Translations under genes and position numbers: made by a program
The notes under the pieces: model-generated
Seen by the model: only the letters and a program-made list of their open reading frames with translations
The model's database searches: none
What the model was told of the DNA's origin: nothing
Part shown: positions 43,663-52,504 of the stretch, one piece after another
How positions within the stretch are numbered: the first letter of the stretch is position 1
How the letters are laid out: each line of letters starts with the position of its first letter
Origin: Geobacteraceae bacterium
GTDB taxonomy: Bacteria; Desulfobacterota; Desulfuromonadia; Geobacterales; Pseudopelobacteraceae
Length of the DNA stretch: 64,000 nt
NCBI GenBank assembly: GCA_016720395.1
Contig: JADKKR010000004.1
Coordinates: 186,001-250,000 of the forward strand
Direction of reading: 5' to 3'

Positions 43663-43677
43663 ACGAACGTTTGATTG
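43663..43677. promoter_or_regulatory. Second TetR-type half-palindrome
   Basis: ACGAACGTTTGATTG contains CGAACGTTTG, one mismatch from the CAAACGTTTG core of the operator at 42991. It lies about 100 nt before the 43773 gene. Confidence 0.5.
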
Positions 43678-43772
43678 ACGCGCCCACCCTGACTGTGCAG
43701 TTTTTCAATGCAAGTATGCACCGGGCGAAAAACCACCAATCATCCACAACCGGAATAAAAAGGGAGATCACT

Positions 43773-43943
43773 ATGGAAACGAATAATTCGTTTGAATGCG
43801 GAGTCTGCTATTATCAGAGTCTGGCCAAGAACTTCACCCCCATTACGGTCAGTGCCAATTTTGCCGCTCTTGAATGCCCCAAGTGCCTGAACAACGACGC
43901 TGACTCCTTCGCTGAAGTAGAAGCAATGAAAAAAGCAGCGTGA
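43773..43943 (+). CDS. Small zinc-ribbon-like protein (56 aa)
   Basis: Starts at ATG 43773 with AGGGAG upstream; a longer frame from 43671 lacks a ribosome site. The Cys pairs CGVC near residue 10 and CPKC near 36 suggest a C4 metal site. The function is unknown. A strong terminator follows. Confidence 0.7.
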   Translation: METNNSFECGVCYYQSLAKNFTPITVSANFAALECPKCLNNDADSFAEVEAMKKAA

Positions 43944-43981
43944 CGCCAGACCGAATTCGTCCGTTCTATCATGAACGTAAC

Positions 43982-44011
43982 AAGCCGCCCCGATTGGGAC
44001 GGCTTTTTTTT
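43982..44011 (+). terminator. Terminator after the small zinc-ribbon gene
   Basis: AAGCCGCCC, a short loop, GGGACGGCTT and a run of T. Confidence 0.9.
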
Positions 44012-44111
44012 GCTGTTGCTTCCTAAAGTCGCTTGCGGACCGGGCTATTGTGCGGCATGATTTGTGAATATGTTTCCGGGTACCTGACGATAAAAAGCAA
44101 GGGGGCTATGT

Positions 44112-45536
44112 ATGCACGAACACGACCGACTCTATATCGATGGCCACTGGTACGCACCGGTAGGGAAGCAGTATTTCTCCGTCAGCAATCCGGCCACCGA
44201 AGCGGTGATCAGTCGGGTCCCGGCTGCGACCCCTGTAGAGGCCGGGCAGGCGGTTTCTGCCGCCCGAACGGCAGCCGAGGCCTGGAGGCGTACTCCGGTT
44301 GCCGAGCGTGCGGCATATCTGACCAGGATCCATCAGGGGCTGACGGCGCGGGCAGAGGAGATCGCCCGCACCATCACCGGTGAAGTCGGCATGCCGATCA
44401 AGCTCTCGCGCCGTATCCAGGCCGGGTTGCCGCTCGCAGTCCTGGAAAGCTATATAACACTTCTGGGCAACTACGCATTTGAAGAACGTATCGGCAACTC
44501 GCTGGTGGTCAAGGAGCCGGCCGGAGTGGCGGTCTGCATCACCCCCTGGAACTATCCCCTGCATCAGGTGATCGCAAAGCTGGCGCCGGCCCTGGCCGCC
44601 GGCTGCACCGTGGTGCTCAAGCCGAGCGAGGTGGCGCCGCTCTCGGCCTTTATCCTGGCCGAGGTCATCCACGAAGCCGGGCTTCCGCCGGGGGTGTTCA
44701 ACCTGATAACCGGCAGTGGGGAGAGCGTCGGAGAACATCTGGCCGGCCATCCCGATGTGGACCTGGTCTCCTTCACCGGCTCGCTACGAGCCGGTCGCAG
44801 GGTGGCGGAGCTGGCCGCCGGAACGGTCAAGCGGGTGACCCTGGAGCTGGGCGGCAAATCGGCCGCGGTCATTCTCGATGATGCCGACCTGCCGACGGCG
44901 GTCAAGACAACCGTAGGCGCCTGCTTCATCAACTCCGGACAGACCTGCACGGCACACACGCGGCTTTTAGTGCCGGAGCAGCTCTACCAGGAGGCCGCAG
45001 CACTGGCAGTGGCAGCCGCATCCGCCTATGCACCGGGTGACCCACTGGATGAACAGGTTCGACTCGGGCCGCTGGTCTCTGCAGCCCAGCGGGAACGGGT
45101 TCGCGACTACATCCGGCAGGGTGTCGCAGAAGGAGCTGAACTCCTGACCGGCGGTGCTGAAGCGCCCGACGGCCTGACCAGCGGTTTCTATATCCGTCCA
45201 ACCGTCTTCGGCAGAGTCACCCCGAATATGACCATCGCCCGGGAGGAGATCTTCGGCCCGGTCCTGTCGATCATGGCCTGTCGGGACGAGGAGGAGGCTG
45301 TCAGGATCGCCAACGGCACCGCCTACGGCCTGGCAGCAGCGGTCTGGTCCGGCGATCCGCAGCGGGCGGAGCGGGTGGCGCGACGACTCAGGGCCGGTCA
45401 GGTGGATATCAACGGCGGCAGTTTCAATCTCCTGGCCCCCTTCGGCGGCTGCAAACAGTCCGGTTACGGCCGGGAACTGGGGGCCTACGGGCTGGAGGAG
45501 TTTCTGTCCCTGAAATCCATGCAATTCAAGGCCTGA
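44112..45536 (+). CDS. NAD(P)-dependent aldehyde dehydrogenase
   Basis: 474 aa, normal family length. Catalytic Glu in LELGGKSA (near residue 255), nucleophile Cys in NSGQTCTAHTR (near 282), and the conserved EEIFGPVLS segment near 385. It oxidises an aldehyde to the free acid; the substrate is not evident. It converges on the AcoR-type gene with only 24 nt between stops and has no sigma-54 motif upstream. Confidence 0.94.
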   Translation: MHEHDRLYIDGHWYAPVGKQYFSVSNPATEAVISRVPAATPVEAGQAVSAARTAAEAWRRTPVAERAAYLTRIHQGLTARAEEIARTITGEVGMPIKLSRRIQAGLPLAVLESYITLLGNYAFEERIGNSLVVKEPAGVAVCITPWNYPLHQVIAKLAPALAAGCTVVLKPSEVAPLSAFILAEVIHEAGLPPGVFNLITGSGESVGEHLAGHPDVDLVSFTGSLRAGRRVAELAAGTVKRVTLELGGKSAAVILDDADLPTAVKTTVGACFINSGQTCTAHTRLLVPEQLYQEAAALAVAAASAYAPGDPLDEQVRLGPLVSAAQRERVRDYIRQGVAEGAELLTGGAEAPDGLTSGFYIRPTVFGRVTPNMTIAREEIFGPVLSIMACRDEEEAVRIANGTAYGLAAAVWSGDPQRAERVARRLRAGQVDINGGSFNLLAPFGGCKQSGYGRELGAYGLEEFLSLKSMQFKA

Positions 45537-45560
45537 TCAAGATAATACATACACAAATCA

Positions 45561-47534
45561 CTAAACTGCTGACTTGCCTGCTCGGCCTCGCAGCTTCCGA
45601 TACAACGTATTTCTGCCGATCCCCATCTGCCTGGCTGCAGCGGCAATATTCCCACCGGTCCGGTCAAGCGTCGAAGAGATAAGCCTGGCCTCGACGTCTG
45701 CCAGTAGCTCTTCGCCGCCACTCTCGACGGATGGCGCGGTGCCCTCGTCCCCGCCTTCGATGCAGCCGGCCTGCTCGATAAAATCCTCCGAGAGCTCGTC
45801 AACGGTTATCTCACAACCTTCACCAAGCAGCGCCAGTGCAGTCCTCAGCACATTATGCAGCTGGCGGATATTACCGGGCCATGGGTGGTTTTCGAAGATG
45901 AGCAGGACCTGGGGACTGATACTGACGGTGCGCTCCGGGCCGGCAAGATCATCAAGTATTTTTCTGGCAAGCTGCACCCTGTCCTCCCGCTCCTTCAGGC
46001 TGGGCAGAGTCAGCAGCAACCCGTTCAGACGGTAATAGAGATCCTCGCGAAACGTTCCGGCAGCAACTGCATCCCGGACACGCCGGTTCGTGGCGCAGAT
46101 CACCGACAACTCAACCCTGTAGCTCCCGGTGCCACCCAGCGGCGACACCATGCGGTCCTGCAGCACCCGCAGCAGCCGCGCCTGGAGCAGGAGCGGCATT
46201 TCCCCGATTTCGTCCAGAAAGAGGGTACCCTTGTCCGCCTCGCGGATCTTGCCGATATGCCCGTTGCGTTTCGCCCCGGTAAAGGCACCTTCCTGATAGC
46301 CGAAGAGCTCGGATTCGATCAAACCTTCCGGTATCGAGGCGCAGTTGACCGGCACGAACGGGCCGTTTCTGCGCGGGCCGGCCATATGCAGGGCGCGGGC
46401 CAGCATCTCCTTGCCGGTGCCGGATTCCCCCTCGATCATGATCGGTATGTCATGGCCTACGACCTTGAGGGCCTTGCCGATCAGCCCCTGCATCCTGCGG
46501 TCACCCAGTTCCAGTTCCTTCAGCAGAGCAGGATTCCCTGCCATCTGCGACTGCAATTTGTTTTCCTTTGACGATGACCTGGCGATCGGAAGAAACGTAA
46601 CCGGCGAGGTGGAGGCTCCCGGCCAGACCCGGCCGTAAACCTCGGCGCCGGACTGGAGCTGCAGCTTCAGCACGGGATGATGCTGCAGGCTGTCCATCTT
46701 CAGCAGTTTCGCAAGACTGAGCCTGAACAGTGAAGCAAAGCTATGGCCAGTCATCCTGAAGCGGTCCAGGCCGAACTGCAGCAGGGCACTCCGATTGGCG
46801 GCGATGAAATCGCCCTGTGGAGAGAAAACCGCGATGCCTTCGTAGAGGGTTCCGATGAATTCCGGCTTGAGGTGAAAACAGACCACGATGTCATTGGGGA
46901 ATTCCGGGGCAAACATCTGATTCTCGATGATCTGTGCCGATAAACGCACCAGGGCCATGGTGTGCTGATGATGGCCGCGGTAATCTCCGGACACGTCAAG
47001 GGCACCCAGGACCGCACCCCGCGGATCGAATATGGGCGTGGCGGAACAAGTCAGAAAGCGGTTCCTGTCGATGAAATGCTCGCTGCTTTGTACATGAACC
47101 GCGGTCTGCTCCTCCAGCGCAGTCCCGATGGCATTGGTGCCGTTGACCCCTTCGGACCAGATGCCTCCCGGCTTCAGGTAGACCTTCTGGGCCTGGTCCA
47201 CAAAATCCGGGTCACCGATCGAGTGGAGCACGACCCCCTCCCTATCAGCCAGCAGCACCATGCTGGATGTCCCGCAGATCTCGTGATACAGGTTCTCCAT
47301 CACCGGTTGCGAGCGAAGAAGCAGTGTATTGTTCACGTCCCGGCGGCGCATCAGGTCATGGCGGGGGGTGCAGCGGGTCTCACCCCGCTCCATGCCGATC
47401 CCTCGTTCCGCGGACCTCTGCCAGGAGCGGATGATGGTCTCGTTGACGACCCCCGCCGGGAGTATGCCATGAGTCAGGAATTCCTCACGGGCCTTCCGGA
47501 TAGTATTGAGCTTATCGACTGCCAGACTTCCCAT
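45561..47534 (-). CDS. AcoR-type sigma-54 activator
   Basis: 657 aa. N-terminal GAF-type sensing region (residues about 70-210, with GVNGTNAIGTALEE, typical of AcoR), an intermediate PAS-like part, an AAA+ domain (Walker A GESGTGKEML; GAFTGA in YQEGAFTGAKR) and a Fis-type C-terminal helix-turn-helix (GGNIAAAARQMGIGRNTLYRKL). AcoR-like proteins activate alcohol, acetoin or aldehyde genes in response to the small compound itself. It is divergent from the CoA-acylating aldehyde dehydrogenase, whose promoter is sigma-54 type. Confidence 0.95.
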   Translation of the reverse strand: MGSLAVDKLNTIRKAREEFLTHGILPAGVVNETIIRSWQRSAERGIGMERGETRCTPRHDLMRRRDVNNTLLLRSQPVMENLYHEICGTSSMVLLADREGVVLHSIGDPDFVDQAQKVYLKPGGIWSEGVNGTNAIGTALEEQTAVHVQSSEHFIDRNRFLTCSATPIFDPRGAVLGALDVSGDYRGHHQHTMALVRLSAQIIENQMFAPEFPNDIVVCFHLKPEFIGTLYEGIAVFSPQGDFIAANRSALLQFGLDRFRMTGHSFASLFRLSLAKLLKMDSLQHHPVLKLQLQSGAEVYGRVWPGASTSPVTFLPIARSSSKENKLQSQMAGNPALLKELELGDRRMQGLIGKALKVVGHDIPIMIEGESGTGKEMLARALHMAGPRRNGPFVPVNCASIPEGLIESELFGYQEGAFTGAKRNGHIGKIREADKGTLFLDEIGEMPLLLQARLLRVLQDRMVSPLGGTGSYRVELSVICATNRRVRDAVAAGTFREDLYYRLNGLLLTLPSLKEREDRVQLARKILDDLAGPERTVSISPQVLLIFENHPWPGNIRQLHNVLRTALALLGEGCEITVDELSEDFIEQAGCIEGGDEGTAPSVESGGEELLADVEARLISSTLDRTGGNIAAAARQMGIGRNTLYRKLRGRAGKSAV

Positions 47535-47619
47535 TTATTCCCCCACTACAGATAGATCGACTCGAACCATCTGCCCTGTAATCAATCCAACTGGTATGCC
47601 TTTGCCATTTCCATGCCAC

Positions 47620-47683
47620 AAAACAGTGTTTTTAGCTCCATTCTGGAGCACTACCGATGACGTGTGTCTCGACTTGGAACACA
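47620..47683. promoter_or_regulatory. Cluster of inverted repeats (possible activator sites)
   Basis: Three dyads lie together: AAAACAGTGTTTT (47620-47632), GCTCCATTCTGGAGC (47635-47649) and TGTGT-N11-ACACA (47663-47683). They lie 150-215 nt upstream of the sigma-54 promoter at 47835, the usual distance for an enhancer-binding activator. Confidence 0.45.
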
Positions 47684-47834
47684 TCCCTGAGATCCGCATT
47701 CCATGTTTAAGGCGTCTTAAAGCCCGGTTAGAATTTTAACACCTGCCAGAAACATCGGCCAACACGCTGATAATCCGGTACTACGACAGATATACCCCCT
47801 GGCAGCTATCTAGTTTATAAAGAGGTTTTATTTA

Positions 47835-47851
47835 TTGGCATGCACACTGCT
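47835..47851 (+). promoter_or_regulatory. Sigma-54 promoter of the acylating aldehyde dehydrogenase
   Basis: TTGGCATGCACACTGCT keeps GG-N10-GC; the -12 element is CTGCT instead of TTGCT. The ATG lies about 78 nt downstream. Confidence 0.75.
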
Positions 47852-47928
47852 CTATCTCTGGACATACAAACCAGTATCGATATTCCAGAGGGTACTTCAT
47901 CACCCATCACACAAAAAGGAGCAGAGAC

Positions 47929-49272
47929 ATGACAACAGCAGCACAGGCAATCGACCGAATGGCAGCAAAGGCACTCACCGCACTGGAGGATTTCAAGGGT
48001 TTCTCTCAGGAACAGGTCAACAAAATCAGCGAGGCCATGACCGTGGCCGGCGTCCTTAACGAGCGCTACCTGGCCGAGTTTGCGGTCGAGGAGACCGGCA
48101 TCGGCAACGTGGAGGACAAGGTCATCAAGAATCATTTCGGCACCCAGGTGGTCTACGATTACATGAAAGATGGTAAATCGGTCGGCGTCATCGACGAGAC
48201 CGACGGCATCATCTCGATTGCCGAGCCGTTCGGCATCGTCGCTGCTGTCACGCCGACGACCAACCCGACCTCCACCACCATGTTCAAAGCCCTGATCGCG
48301 CTCAAGGGGCGCAACGTGATTATCTTTGCCTTTCATCCCCGCGCCCAGAAGTGCAGTGAAGCCGCCGCACAGATCATGTTGAACGCTGCAGTCGCGGCCG
48401 GAGCACCGAAAAATTGTATCCAGTGGGTCACCCAGCCATCCATCGAGGCCACCGATGCGCTGATGAAACACCCCGACATCGCCATCGTCATCGCCACCGG
48501 CGGCGGCGCCATGGTCAAGGCTGCCTACAGCTCCGGCCACCCTGCCTTGGGCGTCGGACCCGGCGGCGTGCCGGTATACATCGAAAAGACCGCCAACCTG
48601 CGCATGGCCGTTGATGACGTCATCGCTTCCAAAACCTTTGATAACGGCACAATCTGCTCATCGGACCAGTCGGTGATCTTCGACGATCGCAACATCGCCG
48701 AAAAGGCCCTGATCCTCTTTGAAAGAAGCGGCGCCTACATCTGCACCCAGGCAGAGCGAAACAAGCTGGAATCAGTCATGTTCGACAAGGAGCGCGGCGT
48801 GCCCGATATGGCTATCGTCGGTAAGAGCCCCCAGGTCATCGCCGAACTGGCCGGCTTCAAGATTCCGGCTGACCGGAAACTGCTGATGGTACCCCTGACT
48901 ACCACCCACGGTGATGACTGGATGAGTCGCGAGAAGCTTTCACCGGTCCTGGGATGGTTCATCACAGACAACAAGGAAGATGCCATCAACGCCGCCGCTG
49001 AGCAGCTGGAATTCGGCGGCGCCGGACACTCGGCCGTGGTCTTCACCGAGAACGAGGAGGTGGCCCATGAGTTCGCACTGAAGGTGCATGCCAACCGCGT
49101 GGTCTGGAACCAGCCCTCTGTTCACGGTACCATCGGCGCCCTGTACAACTCTCTGGTGCCCTCGCTGACCCTGGGATGCGGCGCCATGGGCGGCAACATC
49201 ACCACCGAGAACGTCGGCTACAAGAACCTGCTCAACATCAAGAGGCTGGCCAGAAGAAATCCGGCGAACTGA
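47929..49272 (+). CDS. Acetaldehyde/aldehyde dehydrogenase, probably CoA-acylating
   Basis: 447 aa with similarity in pattern to the N-terminal half of AdhE and to EutE/PduP-type enzymes: AVEETGIGNVEDKVIKN, then GIVAAVTPTTNPTST, GGGAMVKAAYSSGHPALGVGPGGVP, and the catalytic Cys in NGTICSSDQ near residue 244. Such enzymes convert acetaldehyde or propanal and CoA to acyl-CoA with NAD. No microcompartment shell genes are present, and no encapsulation peptide is apparent. AAAAGGAG precedes the ATG. Confidence 0.93.
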   Translation: MTTAAQAIDRMAAKALTALEDFKGFSQEQVNKISEAMTVAGVLNERYLAEFAVEETGIGNVEDKVIKNHFGTQVVYDYMKDGKSVGVIDETDGIISIAEPFGIVAAVTPTTNPTSTTMFKALIALKGRNVIIFAFHPRAQKCSEAAAQIMLNAAVAAGAPKNCIQWVTQPSIEATDALMKHPDIAIVIATGGGAMVKAAYSSGHPALGVGPGGVPVYIEKTANLRMAVDDVIASKTFDNGTICSSDQSVIFDDRNIAEKALILFERSGAYICTQAERNKLESVMFDKERGVPDMAIVGKSPQVIAELAGFKIPADRKLLMVPLTTTHGDDWMSREKLSPVLGWFITDNKEDAINAAAEQLEFGGAGHSAVVFTENEEVAHEFALKVHANRVVWNQPSVHGTIGALYNSLVPSLTLGCGAMGGNITTENVGYKNLLNIKRLARRNPAN

Positions 49273-49290
49273 AACAGATCGTATATTCAT

Positions 49291-49320
49291 GTGGGAGGGG
49301 CACAACGCACCCCTCCCGCA
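49291..49320. terminator. Hairpin after the acylating aldehyde dehydrogenase
   Basis: TGGGAGGGG, a 9-nt loop and CCCCTCCC form a strong stem 20 nt after the stop codon. No T run follows, so it may be a stabiliser rather than a true terminator. Confidence 0.5.
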
Positions 49321-49437
49321 GGTAATCGTGAATAGAGCTTGTCAGACCAACAGCTCCGATAACGTAGCAACAGATCATCATAAATTTTTCTGCTTGCCAG
49401 AATAATCAGTTCCCGCTATAGTCCCGCCACATTTTGC

Positions 49438-49552
49438 CAGTCTCCGAGTTGCTGCGCCTACCAGGGAAAAATCCTCATGGCGCACAACCTGCGGGTGTCG
49501 CCGGAAACAGCGCCGCCCTCCTTTGAAAAGGGGAACTCGTGCTTGACGTGAC
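49438..49552 (+). promoter_or_regulatory. Moco/Tuco-type riboswitch before the metal-cofactor cluster
   Basis: Shares with the AOR leader CTCCGAG, a GCGGGTGT/CGCCGGAAAC segment and a CCTCCTTTGAAAAGGGGAA hairpin in the same order. A terminator hairpin follows at once, so the ligand probably controls read-through into the MoaE-like gene. Motif identification is from memory; a covariance search would settle it. Confidence 0.78.
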
Positions 49553-49571
49553 ACCACCAGTGGTCCGTCCG

Positions 49572-49602
49572 CGCCCCTTTTCCATCGAGAAGGGGCTTTT
49601 TG
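49572..49602 (+). terminator. Riboswitch expression-platform terminator
   Basis: GCCCCTTTTCCATCGAGAAGGGGC pairs around CCATC and is followed by TTTTTGTTTT, 20 nt after the aptamer-like region and 32 nt before the MoaE-like gene. Confidence 0.85.
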
Positions 49603-49633
49603 TTTTCACAGCGTCAAGAAAAGGATACGAATC

Positions 49634-50023
49634 ATGGTCAAACTTGTCGAAAGCACCATTGACCCGGCATCGGTCTACAACTCCATCTGCTCGGCCTTCT
49701 CCGGTTCCGTGGTGTTTCACTATGCGGTAGTCAAGAAACAGGCCGGCTCAGGCAAGTCCACCACCTCCATTGAATATAAGGCTCAAGGTGACACTCTCCA
49801 GGAATTGGAAGGTATTGCCGGGGAACTTGAGCGTTCCTGGAAACTGGAGGATGTCCTGCTGATCCGGAGGACCGGCTGCCTGGTTGTCGGCGAGATCATC
49901 TCTCTGGTCGCTGCCAGCTCCCCCAACAGTGAGGATGCCTTCGAGGCCTGCAGACACGGGATCAACCGCCTGAAAAAGATGTCAACCATACGCAAGGCCG
50001 AAAACTTTGCCGAAACCCCGTAA
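49634..50023 (+). CDS. MoaE-like protein (divergent molybdopterin synthase subunit)
   Basis: 129 aa, a little short for MoaE (about 140-150). The order of the fold is retained: GSVVFHYAVVKK, SIEYKAQG, VLLIRRTGCLVVGEI, DAFEACRHGINRLKK and a closing TIRKAE. The lysines matching the LK and WKKE catalytic positions are present. The usual HR in the ssHR segment is replaced (AASSPNSEDAF), and WK is RK. It may be a specialised synthase subunit for the tungsten cofactor or a non-catalytic relative. First gene behind the riboswitch terminator. Confidence 0.75.
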   Translation: MVKLVESTIDPASVYNSICSAFSGSVVFHYAVVKKQAGSGKSTTSIEYKAQGDTLQELEGIAGELERSWKLEDVLLIRRTGCLVVGEIISLVAASSPNSEDAFEACRHGINRLKKMSTIRKAENFAETP

Positions 50024-50039
50024 CAGAAAGGAGACGTGA

Positions 50040-50894
50040 ATGAGACTACTGACCGGTTTACCGCTGGCAATTGCTGCGCTATGCTGTTTCATGGCAACGG
50101 CAGCACATGCAGAAAAAGGATTCATCCTGTTGGCCAGTACCATCGGCCCCATCGACGCAGGGATCGTGTCGGCCCTGGAAGAGAGTTTTGAAAAAGAGAC
50201 CGGCATCCGCGTACGGCATGTTGGTGCCGGCACCGGCGAGGCACTGAAGTTGGCGGAAAAGGGGAATTTCGATCTGGTGATGGTGCATGCCCGTTCGCTG
50301 GAGGAGAAGTTCATTGCTGCAGGGTTCGGTACAGAGCGCATCCCGTTCATGTACAACGACTTCGTCCTCGTTGGGCCGGCCGGCGATCCGGCCGGGGTTC
50401 GCGGATTAAAATCTGCAACAGACGCACTCAGGAAAATAGCCGAAACGTCGGCGCCCTTCGTCACCCGCGGCGACAAGTCCGGCACCCATGTGGCGGAGAT
50501 GGAGCTGTGGGGTAAAGCCGGGTTGAAGCCATCAGGCACATGGTACAAAACATACGAGAAGGGCAGCGAGGGAAACGTGCCGACATTGCGTTTCACCAGT
50601 AATTCAGGTTCTTACACACTTATCGATCGTGCAACCTATCTCTCGATACAGAAGGAAATCAAGCTGGCGATACTCGTCGAAGGCGATGAAGCCATGTTGA
50701 ACAGGATCTCGTTGATACCGGTCAACCCGCAGAAATTTCCGCGGGTCAACTCTGAGGATGCTGCCCTGTTCGTGCGCTGGCTCTCATCCCCAGCCAAGGG
50801 TCAGAAGATCGTTGCCGAATTCGGTAAAGACCGCTTCGGTGCCGCCCTCTTTTTCCCTGATTCGCGGGAATGGAACAAACAGCAGAAACATTGA
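50040..50894 (+). CDS. Periplasmic tungstate/molybdate-type binding protein, divergent
   Basis: 284 aa with a signal peptide (residues 1-24, ending AAHA). The mature part follows the TupA-like pattern, with GAGTGEALKLAEKGNFDLVMVHA, MYNDFVLVGPAGDP and TRGDKSGTH. The N-terminal TTTST anion motif of TupA is replaced by ASTIG, so ligand or affinity probably differs. No permease or ATPase gene is adjacent. It lies 16 nt after the MoaE-like gene with AAAGGAG in front. Confidence 0.8.
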   Translation: MRLLTGLPLAIAALCCFMATAAHAEKGFILLASTIGPIDAGIVSALEESFEKETGIRVRHVGAGTGEALKLAEKGNFDLVMVHARSLEEKFIAAGFGTERIPFMYNDFVLVGPAGDPAGVRGLKSATDALRKIAETSAPFVTRGDKSGTHVAEMELWGKAGLKPSGTWYKTYEKGSEGNVPTLRFTSNSGSYTLIDRATYLSIQKEIKLAILVEGDEAMLNRISLIPVNPQKFPRVNSEDAALFVRWLSSPAKGQKIVAEFGKDRFGAALFFPDSREWNKQQKH

Positions 50895-51026
50895 TGCCCT
50901 TTGTCTGCCCGAATATAGTGGTCCTGTTGACATTACCGTAAGCAGCCATATGAAAGTCTCTGAATTTTCGTCGAATTGGTAGTAGACTCATCTCAAGCAG
51001 ACGATCAAAGGAACGAGGAACCTGTT

Positions 51027-51455
51027 ATGAATATCAGCGCAAGGAATCTATTATCCGGAAAAGTAACTGCAATCAAACCGGGGTCAGTGAATACTGAGAT
51101 CGATCTGTCCTTGACTGAAATGCAGTCCATAGTCGCGGTCATCACCAACGAAAGTGTAAGACATCTCGAACTCAAGGTCGGCAGTGAAGTGTTTGCGATC
51201 ATCAAAGCCCCGCTGGTTATTCTTGCAAAAGGGAAACCTGACATGAAGTTCAGTACCCGGAATATCCTCGAGGGAACGGTGAAACACGTGGAGCACGGTA
51301 CCGTCAATGCCGAAGTGAGTCTTGAGTTGAGGGGCGGCGTAATGCTTCATTCCGTCATTACCATGGCAAGCCTAAAGGGAATGGGATTAAAGGCCGGCGA
51401 CACAGCTACTGCGCTGTTCAAGGCTTCGAGCGTAATTCTCGCGGTTCGGACATAA
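51027..51455 (+). CDS. Di-Mop-domain molybdate/tungstate-binding protein
   Basis: 142 aa from the ATG at 51027. Two Mop repeats are clear: SARNLLSGKVTAIKPGSVNTEI in the first half and STRNILEGTVKHVEHGTVNAEV in the second, each ending in a LxxGxxxxAxxKAxxVILA block. Such proteins store or buffer oxyanion metal in the cytoplasm. It lies between two binding-protein genes. Confidence 0.93.
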   Translation: MNISARNLLSGKVTAIKPGSVNTEIDLSLTEMQSIVAVITNESVRHLELKVGSEVFAIIKAPLVILAKGKPDMKFSTRNILEGTVKHVEHGTVNAEVSLELRGGVMLHSVITMASLKGMGLKAGDTATALFKASSVILAVRT

Positions 51456-51496
51456 TCAACTATTGCAGCAACAATAATTTTCATAATGGAGGCTCC

Positions 51497-52351
51497 ATGA
51501 TTTCAAGACACATGCTTACCCGCCTAACGGCACTCGCCACAACACTCGCAATCTTTCTCTGGGGAACGTTAGCTCTGGCTTCGCCAAAGACAGTTATCCT
51601 GGCCACCACCACCAGCACGCAGGATTCGGGGCTTCTGGATGTCCTGGTGCCGCAGTTTGAAAAAGAAAGCGGCCTCCAGGTCAAGACCATCTCGGTCGGT
51701 TCCGGGCAGGCCATGAAGATGGGGGAGAAGGGGGAGGCCGATGTATTGCTGGTGCACTCGCCCGATGCCGAGAAGAAATTCATGGCCGACGGTTTCGGCG
51801 CCAGTCGCCGCCTGGTGATGCATAACGACTTTATCATTCTGGGGCCGGCCGCAGACCCGGCTAAAGTCAAAGGTGCTTCTGCCGCTGACGCCATGAAGCG
51901 TATCGCCCAATCCGGCGCAATCTTTGCCTCCCGCGGTGACAACTCCGGCACCCACGCCAAGGAGAAAGGACTCTGGAAGGCTGCCGCAATCAACCCGGAG
52001 GGGCAGAAATGGTACCAGCAGACCGGCCTGGGCATGGGGCAGACCCTGAATGTGGCTGCCGAGAAAAAGGGCTATGTCCTGACGGACCGGGCCACCTATC
52101 TGGCGCTCAAGAAGAATCTGGGGCTTGAAATCCTGGTGGAGGGCGACGGCAAGCTGCTCAACGTCTACCACGTGCTGGAAATCAATGCTGCAAAGTGGCC
52201 CAAGGTCAATGCCACAGGCGGCAAGGCCTTTGCCGATTTCATGGTGGCGAAGAAGACACAGGAGACCATCGGCCGCTTCGGCGTTGAAAAGTTCGGCGCT
52301 CCGCTCTTCTTCCCCGATGCTGGAAAGAAACCGGAGTCACTGGGACTCTGA
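51497..52351 (+). CDS. tupA: Tungstate-binding protein TupA-like
   Basis: 284 aa with a signal peptide (cut near ALAS). The mature start ILATTTSTQDSGLLDVLVPQFE is the classic TupA motif, and SRGDNSGTH and FGAPLFFPDA follow. TupA delivers tungstate to TupBC; those partners are not in this window, so the protein must use a permease encoded elsewhere. It is paralogous to the 50040 gene at equal length. Confidence 0.88.
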   Translation: MISRHMLTRLTALATTLAIFLWGTLALASPKTVILATTTSTQDSGLLDVLVPQFEKESGLQVKTISVGSGQAMKMGEKGEADVLLVHSPDAEKKFMADGFGASRRLVMHNDFIILGPAADPAKVKGASAADAMKRIAQSGAIFASRGDNSGTHAKEKGLWKAAAINPEGQKWYQQTGLGMGQTLNVAAEKKGYVLTDRATYLALKKNLGLEILVEGDGKLLNVYHVLEINAAKWPKVNATGGKAFADFMVAKKTQETIGRFGVEKFGAPLFFPDAGKKPESLGL

Positions 52352-52364
52352 GTACCGCACCCTT

Positions 52365-52394
52365 GATTGTCGGCACCCGCGGGTGCCGACAATC
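52365..52394. repeat. Perfect 30-bp palindrome after tupA
   Basis: GATTGTCGGCACCCG is followed immediately by its exact complement, CGGGTGCCGACAATC. No T run follows. It could be a strong transcript-end hairpin, a protein-binding site or a mobile-element trace. Confidence 0.8.
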
Positions 52395-52504
52395 TCCCCA
52401 CACCGCGTCGAAAGCGGGGCAATTCTCCCCGACAGCCAGTACAAACCAGCGGCCCCCATCCATCCATCAACAAATAATACCAATAATATCAAATAGTTAT
52501 AAAT

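Noticed and set aside
47929..49272. Microcompartment-associated aldehyde dehydrogenase
   Set aside because: No shell protein genes in the window and no clear encapsulation helix at the N-terminus.
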